Shown here in pieces: positions 17,725 to 25,262 of a stretch of 64,000 bases of DNA (position 1 is the first letter of the stretch; each line of letters starts with the position of its first letter). Made by a program: the position numbers and the translations under genes. The notes below the pieces were generated by a model that saw only the letters and a list, made by a program, of their open reading frames with translations, ran no database searches and was not told the DNA's origin. This stretch comes from JALYTY01 sp964546935 (lineage in GTDB: Bacteria > Vulcanimicrobiota > Vulcanimicrobiia > Vulcanimicrobiales > Vulcanimicrobiaceae). The stretch spans positions 13,583 to 77,582 of the forward strand of contig CAZJLJ010000008.1 of NCBI GenBank assembly GCA_964546935.1, written 5' to 3'.

Positions 17725-18571
17725 GGTGTTGCGCAACTTCACGCGCAACGCGGGAATGCAAGCGACGGCAATCGGCACCGTCGCAATCACCATCATCCTC
17801 CTCGGTGCCTTTCTTTTCATCCGCGCAACGCTTGCGGGACTAGGCAGCGACGTACTAAACCAAATTGAGATCTCGGTCTATATGGACACGAGTGCTTCAA
17901 CGCAGCAACTGGATGCGGCACGTGCGGCGCTGGTTCACGATCCACGCGTTCTTTCAGTAGAGTACGTTTCGAAGAAGCAAGGTTTGGTGGAACTGCGCGA
18001 AAACACGCGCGGCATTATCGACACGTCGCTTCTTACGCAGAATCCGCTCCCGGATAAGCTGCGCGTGCGCGTGAAAGACCCGGTAACCGTTCCGTTCGTC
18101 GCGGCGAAGACTCGGAAGTTGAGCGGCGTGGGCAACGTCGTTTACCCGCAACAGATCGTCGAACGCTTGCTGCAGCTTGGCAACGTGCTGCGCCGCATCG
18201 GTCTAATCGTTATCGGCGTCTTCTTGTTTGTCGCCGGTATTATCATCTCGAACACGATTCGCTTGACGGTTTTTGCTCGCCGCCGTGAGATCTCCATCAT
18301 GCAACTCGTCGGCGCGACCAACATGTACATTCGCGCACCGTTCATCTGCGAAGGATTGCTCGACGGTCTTCTTGGCGCGCTCGTCGCCGTGGTTGTGTTG
18401 TCCGTTGCACGCTTAGTGCTCTGGCCGAAACTGTTGCTCGCGCTTCCGTGGGTTCAACTCAATACAGCCTCCGTCGGCATGCCGACGCTGATACTGGAGC
18501 TCTTTGTCGCGGGCGGCGCAATCGGCGTTGTCGCGTCGTGGATCTCCGTCGGTCGCCATCTACGGACCTAA
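17690..18571 (+). CDS. ftsX: Cell division permease-like protein FtsX
   Basis: A 293-residue membrane protein: cytoplasmic N-terminus (WGKVKFFLGEVLRNFTRN), first transmembrane helix near 28-48, a large outside domain with the FtsX-like stretch ISVYMDTSASTQQLDAARAAL, and three C-terminal helices including GVFLFVAGIIISNTIRLTVFARRREISIMQLVGAT. TTG 17690 overlaps ftsE by 35 bp; a GTG at 17726 is an alternative start just after the ftsE stop. The outside loop is the expected docking site for the M23 partner encoded downstream. Confidence 0.93.
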   Translation: MDWGKVKFFLGEVLRNFTRNAGMQATAIGTVAITIILLGAFLFIRATLAGLGSDVLNQIEISVYMDTSASTQQLDAARAALVHDPRVLSVEYVSKKQGLVELRENTRGIIDTSLLTQNPLPDKLRVRVKDPVTVPFVAAKTRKLSGVGNVVYPQQIVERLLQLGNVLRRIGLIVIGVFLFVAGIIISNTIRLTVFARRREISIMQLVGATNMYIRAPFICEGLLDGLLGALVAVVVLSVARLVLWPKLLLALPWVQLNTASVGMPTLILELFVAGGAIGVVASWISVGRHLRT

Positions 18572-19569
18572 TGACATTTCTGCGCGTCGACGTCGATTTC
18601 GATGCGCTCGCAAAGCTCGTCTGCGACGGCATTGTTTATGTCGGAGCCGATGAGCGCGTAATCGCCTGGAGCGATTCCGCTGCGAGCGTAACCGGAATCG
18701 GCGCGCTCCAAGCCATCGAAAAAACCTTCACCGCGCTTTTCTCGAAGGTCGAGCCGTCACTTGAATTCGCCGTCGTTCCGCAGCGGCTAAAGCTGTGGAC
18801 GCTCGATGAGAATCGCCGTTGCTTACACGCAACGGCTCTTTCTGTTGACGACGGGTGGCTGCTTTCGTTTGGACATGCGCAGCGATTCGCGCAAATCGAT
18901 CAACTTCGGGCGGAGATCGTTGCCGCGGTTTCGCACGAGTTGAAGACGCCCATCGCCACCATCAAAGCGTTCGCAACGACGCTGCGTTCCAATCCGGACG
19001 CGACCAGCAAGCACCAGGACGAGTACCTGAAGACGATCGAGCAAGAAGCGGATCGCCTTACCCGCGCAGTCGAAGATCTTTTGATTGCAGGCCGCGTCGA
19101 CGTTGAGCATCTGCCGGAACGGCGCGAACGATGCGCTTTAGATCGAGTGCTGGACGGCGCGATGGAACGGCTGGATTATTCCACGCGCGCACGGTTGACG
19201 CGAAAAACCAATAACGCCACGGTCTTCGCAGATCCGGATTTACTTGGCACGGCGCTCGCGCACGTGATAGAAAACGCGCTGAAGTTCTCTGCCGACGCGT
19301 CGGAGGTAGTTGTTGAAGCGAACGCTGATGACAAGCTCACGGTTGTACGAGTCATCGACAATGGCATCGGTATCGCCGAAGAGCATTTGCCTTACGTCTT
19401 CGAACGTTTTTACCGAGCCGATGCGCGTCTGACCGCCACTACCGGCGGAAGCGGCCTAGGCCTTTACGTTGCCCGGTCGGTTGTGCGTGCACATGGCGGC
19501 TCGATCTCGATCGACAGCAAGCCCGGTGCCGGCTGCACCGTTACGATAACGGTGCCGGTGCGCGCATGA
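18571..19569 (+). CDS. Sensor histidine kinase
   Basis: A 332-residue kinase starting at ATG 18571, which overlaps the ftsX stop by one base (TAATG). The N-terminal part (about 10-105) looks like a degenerate PAS domain and no membrane helix is evident, so it is probably cytoplasmic. Phospho-acceptor His122 is in VSHELKTPIATIKAF; the ATPase boxes are HVIENALKFS (N), DNGIGI (G1), FERFYRAD (F) and GGSGLGL (G2). The direct coupling to ftsX suggests it senses or follows envelope division status; this is inference. Confidence 0.92.
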   Translation: MTFLRVDVDFDALAKLVCDGIVYVGADERVIAWSDSAASVTGIGALQAIEKTFTALFSKVEPSLEFAVVPQRLKLWTLDENRRCLHATALSVDDGWLLSFGHAQRFAQIDQLRAEIVAAVSHELKTPIATIKAFATTLRSNPDATSKHQDEYLKTIEQEADRLTRAVEDLLIAGRVDVEHLPERRERCALDRVLDGAMERLDYSTRARLTRKTNNATVFADPDLLGTALAHVIENALKFSADASEVVVEANADDKLTVVRVIDNGIGIAEEHLPYVFERFYRADARLTATTGGSGLGLYVARSVVRAHGGSISIDSKPGAGCTVTITVPVRA

Positions 19570-20522
19570 AGCAGGCGAAGGATGAATGCCCCTATCGCGT
19601 AGTGGTCGTAGACGACGACCGCAATCTCCGAAAAATTATCTCCACGAACCTCGAACTCGCCGGCTTTGACGTTCAGAGCGCGGCCGATGGCCGCGAGGCG
19701 CTCGAAAAGATCGAAGGGATGCTTCCGGACATCGTACTGCTCGATTTGATGATGCCGTACATGGACGGCTACGAAGTCGCGCGCCGCATTCGCGGACATC
19801 AAAACCCCAATATTGCGAACGTACCGATTATCATCCTAACGGCAAAGGGCGAGACCGAAGATAAGCTGCGCGGGTTTGAAGCCGGAGCGGACGATTACAT
19901 GACGAAGCCGTTCGGTCCGCAAGAGTTGCTCGCACGCGTCCGCGCCAAAATCCGGCGCGTCGAAGTCGATTCGTCGCTCTCCCCGCTTACGCGGTTGCCG
20001 GGCAATCTTGCAATCGAAATGGAGCTGCGCCGGCGTCTAGACGCGGAAGAGCCGTTCGCGGTGTTGTATCTCGATCTCGATAATTTCAAGGCGTTCAACG
20101 ACGTCTACGGCTTTACGCACGGCGACGAAGCAATTCAGCTGCTTGCGAGACTTAGCGTCGATGCCGTTCGCCGGCGCGGCACGATCAACGATTTCGTGGG
20201 GCACATCGGCGGCGACGATTTCATCATCGTTACGGAAAACGGCCGCGCCGAAGAGATGGCCGGTGAAATCATCGCCGAGTTCGACCGTGAAATTCGCGCG
20301 CTCTATTCGCCAAAGGATCTGCGGGCCGGCTACATCGAGACGCGCGACCGCCGGGGCACGTTAAACCGTTTCCCCATCATGACGCTTTCGATTGCCATCG
20401 TTTCTAACGATAGCCGTCAGCTCACGAATTACGCGCAAGTCGGCGAAGCTGCGGCCGAGCTGAAGCGCTTCGCGAAGTCGATCTCCGGTTCTGTTTTCGT
20501 AAAGGACAAACGCCGCTCATGA
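19566..20522 (+). CDS. Response regulator, REC plus degenerate GGDEF-like domain
   Basis: A 318-residue regulator. REC domain: acidic pair DDD at 16-18, phospho-acceptor Asp60 (LLDLMMP), Thr92 and Lys114 (TKPFGP). The second domain has the GGDEF-fold motifs LYLDLDNFKAFND and, at the active-site loop, GGDDF (215-219) in place of GGDEF; the preceding RxxD inhibitory site is not recognisable. It may make cyclic di-GMP weakly or act as a binding module. Overlaps the kinase stop by 4 bp and the next gene by 4 bp, so the pair is embedded between ftsX and its presumed hydrolase partner. Confidence 0.9.
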   Translation: MKQAKDECPYRVVVVDDDRNLRKIISTNLELAGFDVQSAADGREALEKIEGMLPDIVLLDLMMPYMDGYEVARRIRGHQNPNIANVPIIILTAKGETEDKLRGFEAGADDYMTKPFGPQELLARVRAKIRRVEVDSSLSPLTRLPGNLAIEMELRRRLDAEEPFAVLYLDLDNFKAFNDVYGFTHGDEAIQLLARLSVDAVRRRGTINDFVGHIGGDDFIIVTENGRAEEMAGEIIAEFDREIRALYSPKDLRAGYIETRDRRGTLNRFPIMTLSIAIVSNDSRQLTNYAQVGEAAAELKRFAKSISGSVFVKDKRRS

Positions 20523-21730
20523 AACTGCGCCGCACCGCTGCCGCCGCACTTCTGCTTCTGCTCATGCCGTCGCTGACGCTTGCCGCAAAGGTTCATAAGC
20601 CGACGCTGCAGCAACGCATCGAAGCGGAACGCCAGAAGAGTCAGGCTTTGCAAGCGAAGCTGCAGGCGAAGCGTCAGGATTTGAACGTGGCGACCTTGCA
20701 TGTAAACGATCTGCAGTCGCAGCTTCATCAAACCAACGTCGCGATCGCGCAGGTCAACTCGCATCTCTCCGACCTTACGGCGCAAACGCGTTCCACGCAA
20801 CGCAAGCTCGATTGGAACACCATCCAGCTGAATGCAGCGAAGCACAGCCTCGAATTGCACGACTCGCTGCTGAAAAAGCGACTGATAGACATTTACGAAA
20901 ACGGCGACATGGGATATGCGGCCGTGCTTCTTTCGGCGCGATCCTTTACCGAGTTCGTAGAGCGATGGGAAGACCTTAGGCTCCTGATTGCAACCAACGA
21001 GAAAGCCGTGCGCGCACGCAAGGATGCGGAAGCAAAAGTTGCTTCGGTGCAAAACGCGCTGGAAAGCACGCAGCTGGAACTCGATCGCGAACAACAAGAA
21101 CAGCAGCAGGCGCGCAATCAACTCGACGGCCTCGCGCAAGAACGCGCGAATCTCGTGTCAATTGCAGACACCCAGCGCCGCCAGGTCGCAACCGAAGTTG
21201 CCGAAATCGAAAATCTTTCAGCTGCGGAAGAAGCGCAACTCGAAGCGTTGATTCAAGAGCGCCAGCGCGAGCTGGAGGCAGAACGTGAAGCCGCTCGCCG
21301 CGCCGCGGGAATCGCCGGCAAGCCCATGCCAAGCGAGGCAGGCCCCGGCGGCTTTGCTTGGCCGGTTTCGGGAACGATCACGTCGCCGTACGGCTGGCGC
21401 TCCAATCCATTCGGCGGCTCGCCCGACTTCCACCCAGGCTTAGATATAGCGGCGCCGATGGGAACCACCGTCACAGCCGCCGCGACGGGAACCGTTATCC
21501 TCGCGCAGTGGTACGGTGGTTACGGTAACTTCGTCATGATCGACCACGGTGGAAACGTGTCCAGCGGTTACGGGCACCTCTCCGCGATTTACGTATCGGT
21601 GGGACAGCAAGTTCAACGCGGGCAGGCTATTGGCGCCGTAGGGAGTACCGGACATTCCACGGGACCCCACGTCCACTTCGAAATCCGCGTCAACGGCAAG
21701 CCTGTTGACCCGACTCCCCGGTTACATTAA
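20519..21730 (+). CDS. EnvC-like murein hydrolase with coiled coil and M23 domain
   Basis: A 403-residue exported protein: signal peptide (MKLRRTAAAALLLLLMPSLTLAA), a long coiled coil (about 30-265, rich in Gln/Glu/Lys/Ala) and a C-terminal LytM/M23 domain. The Zn ligands are all present: His and Asp in FHPGLDIA (near 304) and the HVHFE motif near 384. E. coli EnvC, the FtsEX partner, has lost these ligands and only activates amidases, so this protein could cleave peptidoglycan itself. The coiled coil is the part that normally binds FtsX. Confidence 0.92.
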   Translation: MKLRRTAAAALLLLLMPSLTLAAKVHKPTLQQRIEAERQKSQALQAKLQAKRQDLNVATLHVNDLQSQLHQTNVAIAQVNSHLSDLTAQTRSTQRKLDWNTIQLNAAKHSLELHDSLLKKRLIDIYENGDMGYAAVLLSARSFTEFVERWEDLRLLIATNEKAVRARKDAEAKVASVQNALESTQLELDREQQEQQQARNQLDGLAQERANLVSIADTQRRQVATEVAEIENLSAAEEAQLEALIQERQRELEAEREAARRAAGIAGKPMPSEAGPGGFAWPVSGTITSPYGWRSNPFGGSPDFHPGLDIAAPMGTTVTAAATGTVILAQWYGGYGNFVMIDHGGNVSSGYGHLSAIYVSVGQQVQRGQAIGAVGSTGHSTGPHVHFEIRVNGKPVDPTPRLH

Positions 21731-21773
21731 GAAATAGCAAGTATCTTCCCGAGGGTAGAAACTTCGGAGATAC

Positions 21774-23207
21774 GTGCACCGGTACAGAGGATCAATGACC
21801 GCAACATTCCGCGCGCTGCTAGCAGCGCTTATCGTCGTCGTCGTCGCGAGCGCCGGCGCGCTTTACATTGGCTATCGCAACGGCGTGCAAAGCGTCCGTG
21901 CCCACGAGCTTGCCTTCAACGTCGCCACTACCGGCGACGTTCGTTCGCTATTCGACGGCTCGCAGGGCCAAGCGCAGCTGCTTGGCGTGGCGCTGCAAAA
22001 GCTCGAATCGAACTATTATAAGCCGGTGGATCCGCAAGACACGTTTCGTGGCGAGCAAAAGGCGCTAACGCAGTATCTGCATTCGAAGAAGATTTCGAAC
22101 GCGTCGATTCCGAACGCGACGGCCACAGGGAACGTGCAAGAAGACGGCACCCGTCTTGCCGGCGTGCTTTCTTACGCCGAGACGCATTATGGCCCGAAGC
22201 TGGGGCCGAGCAGCGGCACGGATCTTACCGAAACGGCGCTGCGCGGCGTGATGGAGTCGGTCAACGATCCCTATACCGTTTATCTCTCGCCGCGTGAAAT
22301 GCAAGGGCTTTCCGAATCGCTCTCCGGCGGCAATTTTGGCGGCATCGGCGTTTATATTTATCAGCTGAAGACCGGCGAGATCGTTCTGCAGCCGATCGAG
22401 GGACTGCCCGCTTCGCGCGCCGGAATGAAGCCGGGTGAAGTGGTGGACAGCGTCGATGGTAAGGCGCTCAAGGGCGTCCCCATCGATTCAGTCGAGCGCA
22501 TGATTCGCGGCGAAGCCGGATCGGCGGTCACGATGACGACGCACATGTACAAGAAGTCCAACGAGCACCACTACTCGATCGTGCGCGAGATCATCCACGT
22601 ACCAACCGTGCGCGCTAAGATCGAGAACGGCTACGATTACATTCGCCTCTCGGACTTCGGTGAGACGTCGGCAACTGAGATGCACAAAGCCTTGCTCGAC
22701 GGCAAAGCAAAGGGTGCGAAGGGCTTCATTCTCGACCTGCGAGACAACGGCGGCGGCCTCGTCGACGCCGCGGTGAAGATTTCGAGCTACTTCATCCCGC
22801 AGGGCGTGATCGTTTCGACCATCGATCGCAACGGCAACAAGGAATCGCAGGAAGCCAACGGCGATGCGATCGGTGGCTTGCAACCGCTCGTTATCCTGGT
22901 GAACAAGTACACGGCAAGCGCCTCTGAGATTACCTCAGGCGCCCTTCAGGATTATCATTTAGCTAAATTGGTAGGAACCAAAACCTTCGGTAAAGGTGTT
23001 GTGCAAAGCATCTACCCAATGCCCGACGACGGCGCGTTGAAGATCACGACCGCGAAGTACGTAACTCCGCTCGGCCGCGATATCCAACACAAGGGCATCA
23101 CGCCCGATGTCGTTGTCGATCAAAGTGTGGATCCCGCGTTGATCGATACCCCCGCCGATAAACAGCTTGCCGCTGCGAAGGCACAACTCAACAAACTTCT
23201 TCGTTAA
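21774..23207 (+). CDS. S41 carboxyl-terminal processing peptidase (CtpA-like), first copy
   Basis: About 477 residues (470 if the ATG at 21795 is used; AGAGGA precedes that ATG closely). An N-terminal helix anchors or exports the protein. A PDZ domain (about 170-270: GGIGVYIYQLKTGEIVLQPIEGLPASRAGMKPGE) precedes the S41 protease core with the catalytic Ser in TASASEITSG (near 379) and Lys in GTKTFGKG (near 404). Ctp proteases trim or degrade periplasmic proteins including peptidoglycan hydrolases, which fits its place behind the M23 gene. A second S41 gene follows after 8 bp. Confidence 0.93.
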   Translation: MHRYRGSMTATFRALLAALIVVVVASAGALYIGYRNGVQSVRAHELAFNVATTGDVRSLFDGSQGQAQLLGVALQKLESNYYKPVDPQDTFRGEQKALTQYLHSKKISNASIPNATATGNVQEDGTRLAGVLSYAETHYGPKLGPSSGTDLTETALRGVMESVNDPYTVYLSPREMQGLSESLSGGNFGGIGVYIYQLKTGEIVLQPIEGLPASRAGMKPGEVVDSVDGKALKGVPIDSVERMIRGEAGSAVTMTTHMYKKSNEHHYSIVREIIHVPTVRAKIENGYDYIRLSDFGETSATEMHKALLDGKAKGAKGFILDLRDNGGGLVDAAVKISSYFIPQGVIVSTIDRNGNKESQEANGDAIGGLQPLVILVNKYTASASEITSGALQDYHLAKLVGTKTFGKGVVQSIYPMPDDGALKITTAKYVTPLGRDIQHKGITPDVVVDQSVDPALIDTPADKQLAAAKAQLNKLLR

Positions 23208-23215
23208 CAAGGCAC

Positions 23216-24583
23216 ATGAAAAAAGCCCAATCGCTTGCCCTCGCGGCGCTTTTCGCCGTGACGCTGACGCAGATACCAACGGCGACGCCGGCCGCATCGG
23301 CCGATACGCTTCCGGCACTAGAAGCCAGCGAAATACAAACGAGCTATCAAAACTTAACGACGGAATTCTATAAGAGGGTCGATCCCCAGACGGTCCTGGA
23401 TTCCGTGCACGACGAGCTTGCGGCCACGCTGAAGAAAGCCGGCGTAAGTCGACCGTTAGCCGCGTTGCACGCGAGCGACGCTCCGGCTTCGAACGTCCGG
23501 ACGATCGATAATGCGGTGACGACGGCTGAGCGCGCCGCCGGTCCGAAGCTCACAACACGTGAACTGAGCTATGCAGCGATCGCGGGCATCATGGATTCGG
23601 TACACGACCGTTACACGGTCTTCCTGAGTCCGAAAGATTTCGCCGACTTGAATCAGGGCTTGGACGGCTCGGATTTCGGCGGTACCGGCATCGTGATTCA
23701 AGTCGATGACGCCACGAAGTTCATCGACGTAAGCAACGTCGTACCGGACGGCCCTGCGGACAAAGCGGGCATTCAGCAAGACGATGTGATCACTGCGATC
23801 GACGGCATCACGACGAAGAACATGCCGATGGATAAGGCGAGCGCGCATCTGCGCGGCAAAGAAGGCACGAACGTTTCGATCGCCGTTCAACGAGACGGAA
23901 AGGCGCTTCCGCCCATCACGATTACTCGTGCGAAAATCCATCAATTGAGCGTCTTCGAAAAGATGCTTCCGAACAAAATCGGCTATGTCGCGCTCACCGT
24001 TTTCGGACGTGACACCGGTAACGAATTGGCTACCGCGCTCGATCGCCTGCAAAAACAAGGCGCACGCGCGATTATCATGGATTTGCGTGAGAACGGCGGC
24101 GGCTATCTCGATGCCGCGGTCGCGGTAAGCTCGAAGTTCATCTCGTCCGGACCGATCGTTTCGATCGAATCGCGCGGCTCGAACATTACGACCCGTGAAG
24201 CCGACGACACTGCCATTTCGCCGGTGCCGCTTGCGGTTCTCGTGAACGGCCACACTGCTTCGGCATCGGAGATTACCGCGGGCGCGATTCAAGACACCGG
24301 CGTCGGCACGATCATCGGTGAGAAGACGTTCGGCAAAGGCGTCGTGCAGTCGATCTTCCCGCTTCCGGATAAATCGGCGGTGAAGATTACGACGGCACGT
24401 TATCTGACGCCGCATAACCGGGATATCAACCATCTCGGCATCGCCCCCGACATCGCGATTTCCGAGAACAAGGGTGCGCGCTTCGGCGATCCCTCGAAGG
24501 ATGTGCAATTGAAACGCGCCGTCGATTACATCGACGATCGCGTCGCACACCTCGACAGCTCGAACGCGAGTAACACGCCGTAG
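23216..24583 (+). CDS. S41 carboxyl-terminal processing peptidase, second copy
   Basis: A 455-residue exported PDZ-S41 peptidase (signal MKKAQSLALAALFAVTLTQ). PDZ region about 150-240 (GTGIVIQVDD...VVPDGPADKAGIQQDD), catalytic Ser in TASASEITAG (near 347) and Lys in GEKTFGKG (near 371). It shares with its neighbour an N-terminal domain of the type FYKRVDPQTVLDS and is a tandem duplicate that has diverged considerably. Last gene before a strong terminator. Confidence 0.93.
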   Translation: MKKAQSLALAALFAVTLTQIPTATPAASADTLPALEASEIQTSYQNLTTEFYKRVDPQTVLDSVHDELAATLKKAGVSRPLAALHASDAPASNVRTIDNAVTTAERAAGPKLTTRELSYAAIAGIMDSVHDRYTVFLSPKDFADLNQGLDGSDFGGTGIVIQVDDATKFIDVSNVVPDGPADKAGIQQDDVITAIDGITTKNMPMDKASAHLRGKEGTNVSIAVQRDGKALPPITITRAKIHQLSVFEKMLPNKIGYVALTVFGRDTGNELATALDRLQKQGARAIIMDLRENGGGYLDAAVAVSSKFISSGPIVSIESRGSNITTREADDTAISPVPLAVLVNGHTASASEITAGAIQDTGVGTIIGEKTFGKGVVQSIFPLPDKSAVKITTARYLTPHNRDINHLGIAPDIAISENKGARFGDPSKDVQLKRAVDYIDDRVAHLDSSNASNTP

Positions 24584-24603
24584 AGCGGGAAGAGCATATC
24601 AAC

Positions 24604-24635
24604 AAAAGGGCCGCAAAATCGCGGCCCTTTTTTTA
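24604..24635 (+). terminator. Strong bidirectional terminator
   Basis: Stem AAAGGGCCGC / GCGGCCCTTT with loop AAAATC, followed by a run of seven T on the plus strand; the opposite strand gives TTTTG after the stem. It lies between the convergent S41 peptidase and phosphatase genes and probably ends both transcripts. Confidence 0.93.
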
Positions 24636-25262
24636 ATCGAACAACGCGCTCTCGATCTGAGAAAAAGACGAGAACGTATCGTGCGGGACTGCACGTTCCG
24701 TTAGATATTTTTCGAGCGTCCGGCCGGCTTTCGCAAAACGCCGGTCTGCGGTAAGCGCCGCTTCATAATCGGAGGGCCCATCGCCGACGTAAACCGTCTG
24801 CGAACCGCGTTCCTTAGCAGCGCGGACATCGGCGGCTTTGTTATGTCCGTTATCCGACTCGTCGCGAAAGATGAAGCGCCAGCCGTGCGGCGACGCATCG
24901 ATACCGTTGGCGAGGATTGGGACGCGTTCTAACCCGTTGCGGACGAATGCCCGCTCGATCAATGGCTGCACACCGGAAGAAAGTACCGTAAGGGCAGCAC
25001 CTTCGCGTTCGCAGCGTTCGACGAAGCGCGCAAATGTTGGATCGAACGCGGTACCGTCACGGAGCAGCGCGTCTGCTTCATCTAGCGTCGCATGAACGCC
25101 CGCAGCTTGCGCGGCAAGAACTTCACGCAGCGTCATTGCGCCCGCGTGAAGTTTCTCTTCGAGTTCTTCCCACCGATGCGCGCCGACGTAGGCGCGCACC
25201 AGTACGTCAAACGTGTCCAGATCCGTGATCGTCCCGTCGTAATCGACGAAGACCTCGAGCAT
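24633..25262 (-). CDS. HAD phosphatase, MtnX-like
   Basis: A 209-residue HAD-superfamily phosphatase with the nucleophile motif DYDGTIT at residues 7-13, motif II LTVLSSGVQPLIE and motif IV YVGDGPSDYEAAL. The arrangement is that of MtnX / 2,3-diketo-5-methylthiopentyl-1-phosphate phosphatase relatives, but no other methionine salvage gene is nearby, so the substrate is open. Its ATG overlaps the RNase E/G stop by one base (TAATG), so translation is likely coupled. Confidence 0.78.
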   Translation of the reverse strand: MLEVFVDYDGTITDLDTFDVLVRAYVGAHRWEELEEKLHAGAMTLREVLAAQAAGVHATLDEADALLRDGTAFDPTFARFVERCEREGAALTVLSSGVQPLIERAFVRNGLERVPILANGIDASPHGWRFIFRDESDNGHNKAADVRAAKERGSQTVYVGDGPSDYEAALTADRRFAKAGRTLEKYLTERAVPHDTFSSFSQIESALFD

